The notes under the pieces were generated by a model, which saw nothing but the letters and a program-made list of their open reading frames with translations, ran no database searches and was not told where the DNA came from. A DNA stretch of 64,000 nt from positions 59,624,104 to 59,688,103 of the forward strand of contig CM055060.1 in assembly GCA_029204045.2 (NCBI GenBank). The letters run 5' to 3'. This DNA is from Tillandsia leiboldiana (taxonomy: Eukaryota; Streptophyta; Magnoliopsida; Poales; Bromeliaceae). Each line of letters begins with the position of its first letter. Position 1 is the first letter of the stretch. A program made the translations under genes and the position numbers. Below are positions 11,101-23,689 of this stretch, piece by piece.

Positions 11101-12930
11101 AACTGAACAAGCACATGTCCATTATTAAAAAATTGTTCTCCCAATTGCTTTCATATTCTTTGCAGCCCGAACACCACTGCACATATTTCAGGAAGTATAT
11201 TAAACATCAAGAAGATTAAAATGTTGACAAAATCAAATTAGTGGTCAATCCAAGGTTGAAATATTACCTAATAGCCAGCATGCTATGATGTCACAAGGAA
11301 AATAAGCACAAAAATATAATTTTACCTGCCACCACACTGACTCAACTATTCGGGAGAAGATCCAAGACTCGATCCTTTCTAGGGCAGCTGTAAACGTGCC
11401 AGTCTCTTGCCAGTCATCTACGAGTTGCATGACACTGAATTTTTTCGCTAGCTTGCTACCAGAACTGTTTTTCCATCTCGATGGAGTTAACTTTCCATCA
11501 AACTTTTTCGCATTCCCATTTGACTCAACAGCCTTCGTGACTGGACTTGATTGCAATAAATTGCCAAATGTTTGGGAAATGATCTCTCTCAGGACAACTG
11601 TGTTTGACAACCAAAAGGTCAACCTTCAATAAAGCCAAAAAAAAAAAAAAAAAAACTGTTAATCCAAGATGCAGAAAAATGTAAAGAATATTTAAAATGA
11701 AAATCTCATAAAAAATATTAAGGATAGAATGCTTGGATTGTCTTGTTCAACCTTGATGTTGTAACTTGGTCCCTAAACTTTTCAACAAAAAATTTAAGTC
11801 CCCGCCTGAGAACTTTCATATATATAGCAATTTCATGGCTAATTGTTAAACAAAGTTACAATATCCATCGACTTTTGTTCTACAGTTACATTTCAACCCT
11901 GTTGGCAGTAAAATGTAATAAATCATTTTACAGGATAAGGGGTAAAATGGTCGCTTAAAAGAAAAACTAGATCTTTTGGATGGTAAAGCATGGAATCGCA
12001 ATATGTAAGAAAGTTCAAGGACCAAAGTAATTGAGTTGACTATAAGGTCCGAGTTCCAATATGAGGATGTACAAGGACTATCCATTCATTTAGCCAAAAA
12101 GCAACCTACCTTGAGACATCATTACCGCAAGACTTGGCAATCAGAACAAGCCCAGAAGCCGTGTTTCTTGCAACAGTAGCCTTCTTATATGGCGACCAGT
12201 ATTTGCAAGCATGAATATACAACCTAGAAAGCCTCCGTGCTGGCGTGTGAACCTTATGCGCCGAACTTCCATGCTCAGGAACTACAGAGTAAAGAGAAAC
12301 CTCAAGAGCAGCTACTTCCCTAAGCTCCTGCTCCAGCTTTTCAATTCTCCATTCCATCTCCTCAATCTTTTGATATGCTCTCTCCTTATCATCATCTATA
12401 ATATTCTCTTCTGTATCAACTGTTTCATCGTCTGTTCCAACACTTTGATCACAATTGGGAGCCTCATCCACATCAATCTCCTTAACCTCTTCGATGGTCT
12501 TATCATCAGTCTTGTCATCAGTTTCCTCAGACACTTCTGATGAAGGCCTGGAAGGACCTTTCACGCTTTCTGATTTCTTACTGTCGAGATTTTTGGTATT
12601 AGTAGAAGCAGAAACAGATTTTTCTGGTTTCTCTGATTTCTTTCGAGTATTGTTGGAGGTCTTAAACTGCAGCTTACTGCCGCCCTGACGATTTGAATTA
12701 ACTCTTGAGGCACGAGGATAGCTGTCTGTTGACTCTTTTTTAGCGAGCTTCTTGGGAACCCTTGAAGCTCGTTTTACCTTGGTTTCTTCATTACTCTGCA
12801 TCTCCCCTTGAGATGAGAGAGAATCTCTAGCTGGCTCATAATCAGACTCAGCATCCTTGCCTTGTTTTGCTTCATTTTCCATGTCGCTTAAATGGTCATC
12901 TCTTTCCTCCACATTCTCTTTGGCACCCAT
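8167..12930 (-). CDS. gar2-related nucleolar-like coiled-coil protein
   Basis: Seven coding exons on the minus strand: 12930-12110, 11623-11326, 10402-10193, 9695-9522, 9127-8930, 8824-8711 and 8502-8167, giving 716 residues. All junctions are GT-AG and in frame. The ATG at 12930 (MGAKENVEERDD) is preceded in frame only by non-ATG codons. Residues 1-190 are low-complexity and charged, rich in Ser, Lys, Glu and Asp. A heptad-like segment follows at about 190-225 (QKIEEMEWRIEKLEQEL). Next comes a conserved block, RRLSRLYIHACKYWSP through LTFWLSNTVVLREII. The C-terminal half contains WSRWLTDLFGMDDDD and ends NARYKLLRQVWSG. This pattern matches the plant family annotated as nucleolar protein gar2-related (Arabidopsis At2g42320/At3g57780, from memory). 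Its function is not established; the LTFWLSN region faintly resembles myosin globular-tail DIL domains. It converges with eL31. Confidence 0.85.
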
Positions 12931-14970
12931 CACCAACAATCTTTATCACCACTTGATACCTATGCACATCATTGCAATGATGTTTACATACATCTTTGCG
13001 AAGCTTTTAGTGACAAAGAAACTTGCACATTGAACACAAACTTTCGCTCCAGAAAATTAAATAATTAGCAGTCCAAAATAAATGGGCACTTTATTAGTGT
13101 CAAACTTGATGTAGTAGCTCCACCTACTTAATACAAATTTCTTCCAATGAGATTTATCAAAAATTTACGTGCAATTAAGTGTATGCTGAATATCTTTCAA
13201 TAAACAGTTTTTTATTTTTTTTGGAACAGGTTATTGAACTTAATCCCAGGAACTGCGAAGGAAACCAGTTGCAGGTTATGTAACCAACTGATTTTTTTAA
13301 AAAAAATGTGTAATATATCATAATTATAATTGTGATAATTCCAATAAAATTGATTCTCACTACCTGATGATTATACTGAATAAACATCTTTCTTAACAAA
13401 CCATAAACAAGCAAAATGCAATATAACAACATATAGCAGGAGAATTTCGGTAACAAATTTCATTCTACAATGAAAGAATCTACAATATTTGAAACAGATG
13501 TGAGTTTCGTACTTAAAACTAAATCCACACATATTAAATTGTTGTATTTACTCTGCCTAGTACAAGTTAATTTCCAGAATACCCAACTATATATGACAGA
13601 TCTGCTAGTGGCTTTTTCTATTGAGGTTAGACTAGACAATGCGGATACTTTTTGCTATTTAGTCATGATTTGCATAATGATGTGATAAAGTGAAATATAG
13701 TGGTGTCTCATGTTAATGTTGGAAATATGCCATGTTACGGATACATACAATTCAGATAAACGAGACAATATCACTCCAACACTTCAATATCACTTTTCGT
13801 GAGAATGCATCAGGATTCAGAAAGGAAAAAAGAAATAAAGAAATATATATATATATATGGCTGAATCATTGAAGTGAATTTCAGTGATCAACATCTATAT
13901 ATATGGCTGAATCATTGAAGTGAATTTCAGTGATCAACATCTACAACCCAACTTATCAGCCTAATTTGAGTTACTATCCCGAATATGCTACTAAGATCAA
14001 GGCAAAATATATAATAATTGAACAAAAAAAAGCCAAAATCCTCAATACTTAACTAATAACATTCACCAAAAAAAAAATAAATAAATAAAAAATGCTAGGG
14101 AACGAATTGCATTCTAAGGTTTTATTTGGATGTAAGAATAAGTTATGTTGACAACTTACTCGTTCTAAAAATTTTCTTTGTCTAAATGGAAGGTACGAGT
14201 TTATATTTTCTCATTGAAATGTCTTACTATTTATAATTTATATTCCCCTGTGAGGTGATTGAACTTATTCCGAAAAAAATGTTGAAGGCCGAAAATATAG
14301 TTCCAATCTAGAGATCACGCTTGTAGCTTCCAATCACAATAAAAAATCTTCCTACCGAACAGAAACCTGAAAAGACGCAACATCCACTTTTTTGTCAATA
14401 AATATACAAAATACCTCCCAAATCTACAGAAAGAACCACAAAAGATGCAAGATTCCGCCAATTTAACAACTATCTCATCCAAGTTCTTCAAATGTCGATC
14501 TATACATATCAATGTGCTTCCAAGAACTCACCGATCCTATTCTAAAATCCAACACGGAAACACGCGAAAAAAGGGGAAGGATTACAAAAATGCACCTCGG
14601 AGGCGCCACGACCAAACAACGGGGATGATCCAACAATGAGATCTCGCATAATTGAACGCAAATTAAGAGAGAAATAGCAACGGAAAACACTATTTGATTC
14701 GTTCAAGGATCAAGCGCCCAAAGACGACGCAAAAAGATAAACGAAAAGATTCAAAATAATAATAATAAAATAGAAAAGAGAGAAAGATAGAGAGTTACTC
14801 ACAGAGATCGTCTCCTTCTTTCTCTCTCCGCGCAATTTATTGTCGTGTGCAGTTTACGGCCGTGTCAGTGGAGAGAGAGAGAGGTGAAACGAGAGCGAGA
14901 GAAAAAGAAAGAGAGAGAGAGGGAGAGGGAGAGAGAGGGAGTGTGGGAGGTTTTTAAAGTGGGTGGAGTC
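12931..14970 (-). promoter_or_regulatory. Probable long 5' leader with intron, and promoter, of the gar2-related gene
   Basis: No coding exon was found between the ATG at 12930 and the GA-rich, promoter-like block at 14860-14945. A good minus-strand donor (CTCTG|TGAGTAAC region, near 14807) suggests that a short untranslated first exon is joined across about 1.8 kb to the coding exon. The acceptor was not fixed. The interior is AT-rich with a 46-bp tandem duplication. Confidence 0.4.
13851..13942. repeat. 46-bp tandem duplication
   Basis: Two exact head-to-tail 46-bp units (13851-13896, 13897-13942), each ATATATATGGCTGAATCATT through GATCAACATCT. The identity indicates a very recent duplication. 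Confidence 0.93.
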
Positions 14971-15006
14971 CCGTCACCTCCGTTGCAACAATCTCGCCAC
15001 TTTCCT

Positions 15007-15010
<4 letters not shown>

Positions 15011-15061
<51 letters not shown>

Positions 15062-15065
15062 TATA
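15011..15065. repeat. Poly-A (29) followed by (TA)n
   Basis: A homopolymer of A at 15011-15039 runs directly into TA dinucleotides up to 15065. Confidence 0.95.
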
Positions 15066-15380
15066 GCGATGCAGGTTTTTTATGATTACCGGAAGGTGAG
15101 GATACTCCGGTGATCTGCAGAGCTCCGAAGCAGCGGTTCCGTTCCGTGGTCCCTCCTGGGCGGGTCTTCGGTGACCGGCAGAGTTTGTCGGTGGACGGAA
15201 GTGACCGGGAGGTCCCAGTTGCCTTGCCTCTCTCCTGCTGAAATATCGCCCTCGGAGTCGAGGAAAATTTACGAGAATGCCATTGTTGTAAACGGTGTGA
15301 CCGGTGCTTCCGGGTTTCGTGCGCCGGAACGTGGGCCCACAACAGCGATGCGGGGGCCGTTACGATAGGGACCTCTACTG
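15066..15380. other. GC-rich island without recognised gene
   Basis: About 310 bp of clearly higher GC than the flanks. It is open in long frames on both strands, but neither translation resembles a known domain. It lies beyond the promoter of the gar2-related gene and next to a poly-A/TA tract. It could be a captured gene fragment or an untranslated first exon; nothing decides between these. Confidence 0.4.
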
Positions 15381-16680
15381 CTCCCAAATTTTAATATCAT
15401 TGTATGTATGTATGCTCATCGGGTCCTGATCATCCGCATTGGATGGCATCGTACGGACCACATTTGTTAAACCAAATAAGGCAAAATGATTATCACAAGT
15501 GCAATCCAAAAATTGGACGTAATTCTATACTTAAATCTCCCATTAGTATTTGAAAATCAGGAATATGATAAAGATTAATATCAAAATACTTCTTTTTGGG
15601 TACATCGATAGCGCTGCTGTTTTTCAGTTTGAAAATCAATGTTAATTCATCAGATCCTATATGTATCAGAGTTTTAATATTATGCGTAAGTAAGATTGAT
15701 TGAATCTAGTGGGATTACTTGTTTGATTTCTCAATCCTGTCCCAGTTCATGTCCCAAATCTAGAACAACTGTGTTGATTGTGTAGAATGTGATCGAATTG
15801 CACGAACCTAATCAATACAGAAGCAAAAGAGGGACATTTTTAACTCTCTCTCAGTGTAATCGGCATACGGAACTGCTGCAGATGGTAAGGTCCCTAGGAT
15901 TTGCTGGGAAGTCCCATCTAACACTTTGTACGTACAATCAATGATGATTGGTATTCTTAACCAAACCATAATAGATGGCAAGTATACAATTAACATTATC
16001 TAATACAATTTAGTTTTGAACCTTTAGAAGAATGTATTAAGATTTCCCCACTTTGCATGCACTTCCAAAACAAGTGTGTCACTAAAATGGATCAGAAGGT
16101 CCTCCTATTTTTAGCTCCCACTGTCTAGTCAATGCATTGTATCAATGTTCTATCAACTCAAAATAAATAACATATATCATTCAGAAGAAAAAAAAAATTA
16201 AAATCAAAATCAAAATCAAAATTTCACTTGCATTCTTTATGAGAACTTGGGCAATTCTGAGAAAGACAAGTCCTGAAATATGATGATAGCATAATAAAAT
16301 TTCTCTCTTAAATAGGAATCACCTAAAAAAATTAGGCAAATAATAGATGTCGAAAAAAAAAAAACTGTGATTAAATTTCTCACCATGATGTTTCACCAAT
16401 AGAATAAGGAGCTTGATAATATGACCTTGGATGTGATATTGTCGTGTCATATGAATACTTAAGTCATGACAATTTCATGACCGGTAGGTAGCGTAGCAAT
16501 TCATGAGTTGCTGCTACCAACTAATTAAAGGAGCCCCCATTCTCAATTTCAATTATAATTGTCACAACATATATACGACACTTTAATGTGACAAAAATGA
16601 ACATAATTACGTACACAAGTATATAAAATTACTTGATTTTCTTATCTCGACGATCTTAGATATATAAAAGACCTAATTCA

Positions 16681-16699
16681 CCGAGCAGCTGCTGCTCGG
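16681..16699. repeat. Perfect inverted repeat (9-bp arms, 1-bp loop)
   Basis: CCGAGCAGC-T-GCTGCTCGG is a perfect 19-base palindrome in an AT-rich context. It is too short for a microRNA precursor and is not followed by a T run. Its function is unknown. Confidence 0.8.
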
Positions 16700-19600
16700 G
16701 CTGTAATTGGATGATATGCCTTTTCGAGGTGAGCATATTCTTCTAAGAAACAGAAATCTCAAATCGTGCAGAAACAATTTTGAACTTCACGTACAGCAAA
16801 CAACAACGTGCCTGTCCAGGTATTGGAATCATTTTAAAATTTTGAAACTTTATTAAAAGTTTACACATGACAAATAGGCCCACATTACATTGGACGTTCT
16901 AGGACTAACACAGAGAGGAGGAGTAAACGCGTAGTGCATAGTGAAGTTATAGCAAGATCAAGCGCATCACGTGATCAACTGCAAAGTCGTGGGGATCAAA
17001 AGGAGGACTAATTAATGTTGCTGCATCTTGGGTCTGTGCGGGGTGAGAAGATCATTTCCACAGCACTATTTATGGAAAGTACTGGTGTGTTTAGAGTCCC
17101 TTTAATCAATTCAGAGTGGATGGTAGAGTAGTAGCCAATGGCGATCCGTAGAAGCTACCCTTGGAACGTCATCCTTTTGTTAATGCCCCCGTGGAATTTC
17201 CGCCCACTCAAATCACGTAAATTTCAGGAGAAAATGATTGATGGACACCTATACGCTGAAGAGATTGGACGGCTCGGATCACTCAAAGAGTCCGAAGACC
17301 AAGTTGGTTAGATCCATCAATTTCATTAAATTTGAACAATAGATCATTGAAGCACATACAGCATACGGTGCAGTTTTCCAATCCAATAAGAGCGTTGATT
17401 CAATACAAATACTGAGTATTAGCATAGCCAAACAAGTTGGAAATTAATGAGATAAAATCATAATCAACACAACATAAATTGATATAACCAAAACAAAGAG
17501 TGCCAACTAAGTTTAAACTTTTCTGGCATTTACTAGTTATGAATGTTTAGACAAAATATTTAATCAATGGAATGTGAAGGTGATTTGACACTTTCATATT
17601 CTGAGCAATGCTGTGCCCAGTATTAAAGTACCAGAAAATGCCTGTACATGCTCTCTTAATGTGCTCAGAGCCAAAAAGTGTACCGAAGGGTCTGTAATAA
17701 GAAGGAACTTCGTTGGGGAGTGAATTTGATCCCCCACTATAACAAGCGCACAGACCTATGAACAGCGAAGCACATAAAGCATTCGTGATGGGGGACACTT
17801 GTTGGGGTACTCATAGCATAGCTTGATTATCTTACTAATCAAAAGGCTGTCGTCACACGTCAGCATTGACAGCCGTCTCCAGATGCCATCTTGCCTGGCC
17901 AACCGACACTTGATGCGGCGATGTCCTGCTCCAGTCCCCAGTGATACAGAGGATTCAACCAGAGCAGCAAGCTTATTTTAAAATTCTATTATTTTTAGTT
18001 TAAAACTATAAATGCTATTTCAAATTATTATTTTTTAGATCATTTGTTGACGTGCTGATAATTTCATATAAAGTTTTGAATTGCGCATGTGAATTAATCA
18101 GATTTTCTTTTAGTAATGTAGGTTGCATCAATAACTTTTTCATCCTACCAATGCCAAGATAGATGCAAAAACTCACTGCATGTTACTCTGTTCATGGAAA
18201 GGAAATGAAGGTACTAAAGCTGCATAATTCAGAAATATAAGATCGAGCTTATTCACGGATCTGCACGAGTTTTGGTACGACTGGTTGTTCATATTATTAT
18301 GCACCATGATGTCCAGAGAATAAAATCTTTTTCAACTGTTTGGTACAAGGGGAAAAAAAACACAATCTGATACAAATTAATATACCATGTGAAAGAACAA
18401 AAACCTATGACTTCATTCCACTACCACATAACATGTTCTTCTCCTTGCTCTCTCTCTCCCGCGCACAAGTGAACATCTAACCCATAGCTAGTACAATGCT
18501 AAAGAAGCAAGTCAAAAGAATTTAAGAATGCATGATTGCGGCTACTCAAATTGCTTAGTTACCTTTTATGAAATTAGAGAGCACCAAGTTCCAAAGAGGG
18601 GGTAACTATGCATTCCCCTACCCTACATTATCAATTTATGCCTACAAAAAGGTGAGCATCACAAGTGGCATATGCAAAAGCACTGAACAATATTTAAAGG
18701 CTCTATACTGGCAATAATTTACGTCAGGTACTCCATTGAACAGAAAAAAAAAAAAAAAAGGAAAAGAAAGTTAAGGCATGGATTCATACAAAAGGAAAGC
18801 TTTGATTTGTATACCCCACCAGAAAATCTTAAATTGGAGGCATCAGGAAAAGCAGGCAACAAATTTCCACTACAAGAGGATCTTAAAAAGTAATAATTAC
18901 TAATTAGAGGAAGAAGCAAGTAACAAAGAAGCTGCCAAAAAAGTTAGTGCAAGTTTTGCGATATTAAGAAACAAAGGTCCGCATCTTTATTTGGTGTACC
19001 AAAGTTTCATGCCAATGCACTTCAAAGCGAGCGACTCCAGTAACTGGTAAACTAACTTTGCAATGAAAGCCAGTTTAATTTTTTGTTACCAAATACCAAT
19101 ATTTTTATTTAAATCTTTTATCAATAAGATCAATCAAATGCAAAAAATTTCTAGGAGGCCTGGGTTCTACAAATGCGCCACAAGGATGCAGCACCTACAA
19201 TATTGTAAAGAGTATGAATCTATTATATTAAGGATTGCGTTCCAATTACCACACTACCTGGATGTACGAATGCCAATTTTATTGCCTAATGGACAGATAA
19301 TTCCAACCTATCTATAACTTAATCACTTCTCCTTTCCTGGACTTCATTAAGAAAAAGGGGGGGGATATGAATTTTTTAGAAAATTGATGGCAAACTCACA
19401 TTTGTACATTGGATTCTCTAAATTTTTTCTTAAAAACCTTATAAGATATGATTTGGCGACAACAATAAAGTAACTCTTATTGTACCTAACAATGGTGGAG
19501 ACATCAATTCAAGATGGTCTACAAATTTACACAGATGACATGCCTTCTAAGGTGAGAAATCTAAAATGACACACAATACTAACTTAACCTGTTTATGAAA

Positions 19601-20699
19601 ATGTAGCCTATAATTGAAGATGATCAATGCCCCTTGTTTGTATAAAATGATCAAATATGGTCAATGTTCAAAAATTTGGTGACTACAGTAATTTATATAA
19701 GTTTTCTGCAAGCTAATGTAGAACTACATTCCGTGCGTACTTACATCTTAAGCTTTTAAGGGCTAGACGGGCTAGCTGCACGCACAAAATATCTACATAT
19801 CAAAAGCAAGGAAGGCATATGCAAATTCACAAACCTCACCTTAAAACAGTTAACAAGGCAATCATATTTGAGTCAGACAGCATAACTAGAAGCATGAACC
19901 AAACTATCCTTGCTTTTCATTTTGTTTATCACTATGTTGTACAACTGATAGAAATATTGTTTTAGAGCAGGCTTCCAAATCTTACTAGATGTGATTCAAG
20001 AATTGCACCCCAGCTTAAATCTAAATCCATACCACTATTTGAAGATACTCAGTACTCCATAAAGTTTACATCGTACCGAATTCATATTTGAAGAAAGAAA
20101 ACTAAACATGGATCTGATTAGCCACTAGCTGATTGCTACATAATATACACTCAACTGAGTTTGCGCTCTCTTTCCTATGAATGGAGATTTACAACAGGTC
20201 AATATGTTTCTACAGAACCAAAATTCACTTATTTTCAAGTATGGCTAGAACGGCGCAACTATCCTGAATTCAATTATTAACTTTTTCTCTGTTTTTCCTC
20301 ACAAGAAACATAAAGCTAATAGAAACTTAGCTTTCAGAATTGCATATCAGACACAACTTTTAAGTGACACCCTTATCTATTTCCTGTAATTACTCTAAAT
20401 GTGAAGCTGTCAAAATTAAGTGAATGGAGAGACTAATATTTTTTTCACAAGTATAATCATATAGACACTATACTGAAAGCTTTAGGACTTACAAGATATG
20501 TTTCACTAGTGCAGCCAATGATTGGAGGTTTTGCAGATGATGATTCAGATTCCAGATCACACCGAAATAACACTTGGAATTCATGGCTAATGTGTTATAT
20601 TTGAACACATTTGAATGTTATTACAGGCATTCTCACTATTGTACTCAAGTTAGAATACCACAACCATTCACGGGGAAGGGCCTATTTGACCACGATGTT

Positions 20700-20865
20700 T
20701 TTTCTTTTTTTTGAGAGAGAAAAGTAACATGCAATCCGCTTAGTTCATTTTTTGTTTTTTTCAAAAATGAACTTAGCTAGAAATGTAAAACAACTAGGTT
20801 TTGAACTCGGAACTTCAGATACCAACAACCAAACCCTTTGCCACTTGCACTAAGGACGGTCGGTT
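20700..20865 (-). mobile_element. tRNA-derived SINE, copy 1, with 17-bp target-site duplication
   Basis: Read on the minus strand, the element starts just inside 20865. It has an A-box-like TAGTGCAAGTGGCAAA and a B-box-like GAGTTCAAAACC about 35 bases further on. It ends in an A-rich tail (the T run at 20700-20712 on the plus strand). The flanks TATTTGACCACGATGTT (20683-20699) and TATTTAACCACGATGTT (20866-20882) form a 17-bp target-site duplication with one mismatch. Pol III boxes, an A tail and a long duplication together define a SINE. A second copy with its own duplication lies at 62652-62795. Confidence 0.9.
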
Positions 20866-22531
20866 TATTTAACCACGATGTTATGTGAAAATTGCTAATT
20901 TGTAATTGCTTAAACTGAGAATGTATAAAGTATGATATGAAGAATCAATCTTCTAAAATAATTACTATATTTCAAAAGCAGCTACCTTTGACAATCATTA
21001 TAACATTAAGCTGTCTGACATAATATCTTCCTCAACCCAGCTATGTTCCAAAACATATATTAAATCTCTTCTGGATGCCCATAAATAAGGTTTGTCGATT
21101 CCCCAACTAGATAAAACATGTTTTATTCATCAAATAATCTTCACTCTCTAATTGAATATCCAAGAATGACATCCTACTCATAATCTATCCCTTTTTTTCA
21201 ATCAACATCATAAACTAATGCGTGCAACCTTAGCCTTGTCACATAACAAGTTGTCTCAATAGCTCAAAATTGCACCACTATGAGACACAGGACAAATCTT
21301 AACCTATCAAATATTTAATGCTTCAATATCACATTCAGAGGTTCCTTCAACTTTAGAAGGGAAACAAAAATCTTGTTCATCAAGATGAACAAAACCAACT
21401 TAAACAACTGGCCAATGCATCAAAATCAATGTTATGGATGTCCTAAACCAAAGGCTATGCCATGAACATGAATTAAAGTTTTGAAAATACTGCCAACAGA
21501 CTTTAAAAGTTGTGGATATACATAATTTTCATTGTATTACAAACTTTCAGTCCCATGGAAGCACAGCTTCCGAAGGCGAAGGTTCAGTCCAAAACAAGTG
21601 ATAAACTTTGTCTCATGCTTCATGCTTAAATCAAAGAAATAGTTTGGCATGGAGACATCATCTTCAGAAGTGACTTTTACTACAAGAAGATTATAACTCA
21701 TGGGTAGGAACAGCCTAGCAATAATTGGCTACTACAACCAAAATTATACAATTGCCGCCGACACTACCGCGAAGAAGTTGTTAGCAGATAATTAACAAAT
21801 ACAACCTCTGAAAAAGATTCGGGTTGGTATTTCATTCAAAGATCTACAAAAGATTGCTATTTGAAGCCCCACAATTCACAGGGCCACACCAATCATCTTC
21901 TTAGGTTAAAGTTCTGTTAATACAATGAGTTTGCGATAAAGCATCAGCAATACAGAAAAGAGTTGGTATTCCATTCAATAATGAATCCAAGAAAAGAGTG
22001 ACTAAATTGTAATAACTGTACCAAAATCTAAACACCTAAAAGGTAAACATCAACAAGGAGGTTTAACCAGAATTCCAGTAACGCAGCAACACCACTGTTA
22101 TAGCCTGTATCAGACCTATAACAAGACTATTAGGGATCTTAAATGTTCCAATTTTCCCTAAAAAAGAAAAACACAGTTTTATTTATCAATAAAATGAAGG
22201 CTTCTCTATTATCTAACGAAGTAATATGTTCCAGAAACCGAGAGAAATTTAAGGCATTCTATGTGTGCGTAAAACACATCATTCTCTTGCATTCGACTCC
22301 AAGAAAAAGATACAAAATTTAAATATAAAGATCAGAATTTGCGTATTGCAACAGAAAACACACGCATAAATGAGTATTGTCACCGAGATTGTTTCAAATT
22401 ACACGTTCCATCATCTTATTAGACCTAAACCCTACTCATACTCCATCATCACAAAAGGAAACAAGAGGTGACCCGAGAAGATGATCCATACCGTGACCGG
22501 GAGAAACAGAGGGGCCGATCCGGCCCGGCGA

Positions 22532-22885
22532 TCACTCGGCATCGGCGGGGGCGATCTGCTCCTGCTTCTGGAGGCGCTCGAGGGCCTTCTGGTGGGCCCA
22601 GGTCTCGAGGGTGAGATCGGGCTTGGCGTTGAGGCCGACGCCGAGGATGACGATGGTGAGGAAGGAGGTGATGTAGCAGGGGAGCTCCCAATCCTCCCAC
22701 TTCCGCGACTCCCCGGGGGCCGGGGGCGTGCGGCTGAAGGGGTATCCCCTGGATCCCTCCTCCGTGCCGGGGCTCGTCCACCGCCCCGCGCCTTCGCCGC
22801 CGCCGCCGCCCCGCGCGCGCGCCGCTGCCCTCAGCCGCGCCCGCGCCATCCCCGCCGCCGCCGCCGCCGCCGCGATCGGCCTCAT
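22532..22885 (-). CDS. Mitochondrial complex I subunit ESSS (NDUFB11-type)
   Basis: Single-exon frame of 117 residues starting at the ATG at 22885 (MRPIAAAAAA) and ending ADAE plus stop. The Ala/Arg-rich, acid-poor first 40 residues look like a mitochondrial targeting segment. The conserved core is RKWEDWELPCYIT, then a membrane span at about 69-85 (ITSFLTIVILGVGL), then NAKPDLTLETWAHQKALERL. This is the plant ESSS signature (Arabidopsis At2g42310/At3g57785, from memory). ESSS is a single-pass accessory subunit of the membrane arm of NADH:ubiquinone oxidoreductase. It has no catalytic residues of its own. The first seven Ala codons are a GCC repeat. The gene starts divergently from nothing; its promoter lies at 22886-23285. 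Confidence 0.93.
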   Translation of the reverse strand: MRPIAAAAAAAGMARARLRAAARARGGGGGEGAGRWTSPGTEEGSRGYPFSRTPPAPGESRKWEDWELPCYITSFLTIVILGVGLNAKPDLTLETWAHQKALERLQKQEQIAPADAE

Positions 22886-23285
22886 CACGAGTAGGGTTTT
22901 GTCGATGGTAATGGAGTGATCGAAAAGAGGTCGAGGTAGGAGGAAGGGTGCAACGAGGAGGAAGAGCCCTAACGGAGTGCTAGAGTTCGACTACGGGGAA
23001 TGAAGGGGATTGAGATCGCCTCCAGCGAGATTACCTTCTATGGGCCGTGGAGCGATACGGGTCCAAGCTATTGGCCCAGTAGAATTGGATCCGATAGGAA
23101 AATATGTGGGTCCCACATGTCAGTTTCAACATTAAAGATATATATATATAATCACTATGACCGGACTACGAGGCCTAATAAACCTTGGAGCGGGTCGGCC
23201 TTTGTTCGGTTCGGCCCATAAAGTGCAGGACTGCGCTTGTCCTACAACACGGGCCGACCTGGACCTTGTCTTATACATGGGCCAA
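22886..23285 (-). promoter_or_regulatory. ESSS promoter with TGGGCC (site II) cluster and telo-like motif
   Basis: TGGGCC or its complement occurs at 23041-23046, 23073-23078, 23213-23218 and 23278-23283. A telo-box-like GTAGGGTTTT sits at 22891-22900 just upstream of the ATG. Site II elements are known to coordinate plant nuclear genes for respiratory-chain subunits, which fits the coding gene. Confidence 0.65.
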
Positions 23286-23689
23286 ATCCATGCTCTAGAA
23301 AATGAATATTGCATAATAACAACTATCGATTCTATCTTAAATTAATTATTATATTTCTATTATTATTAATTAATCTCTATGAAGAGACAAATGAACCAAT
23401 AAGAACCATCCAACAGAGTGCTAAAAATCCAACCATGATTAAGCACTGCAGCAAGATATGTACTGGAATATCTTCTAAGCGACTTCTGCGATCATACTCA
23501 AAAAAATGTCAATCAATAGAACCAGAGAGACAAGATGATCACACGAAACATTTTGTTTTATTTTACAAGAAAAATGGATTAGTTTGAGAAACATGAGGAT
23601 TCCGAAGAAGAAAAAGGAAACCATCTTTCCAAGGTAATTTTATTACCACCATTCATAAAAATGAGGAATGAGATGCGGAACTTCTCATT

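Larger units (their letters stand above)
15380..22440. other. 7-kb gene-free AT-rich spacer
   Basis: No coding exon with recognisable homology was seen on either strand. The region contains a TCAAAA hexamer run (about 16198-16222), a perfect hairpin at 16681-16699 and one SINE at 20700-20865. A small non-coding RNA or a diverged relic cannot be excluded. Confidence 0.55.

Noticed and set aside
17547..17798. 83-codon minus-strand frame
   Set aside because: No recognisable domain, ordinary AT-rich composition on both sides and no supporting splice signals; treated as chance.
20780..20865. Possible tRNA gene suggested by A- and B-box motifs
   Set aside because: The boxes belong to a SINE with A tail and target-site duplication; no cloverleaf can be drawn.
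22449..22894. Overlapping frames around the ESSS gene
   Set aside because: Shadows of the GC-rich exon; only the ESSS frame has family motifs.
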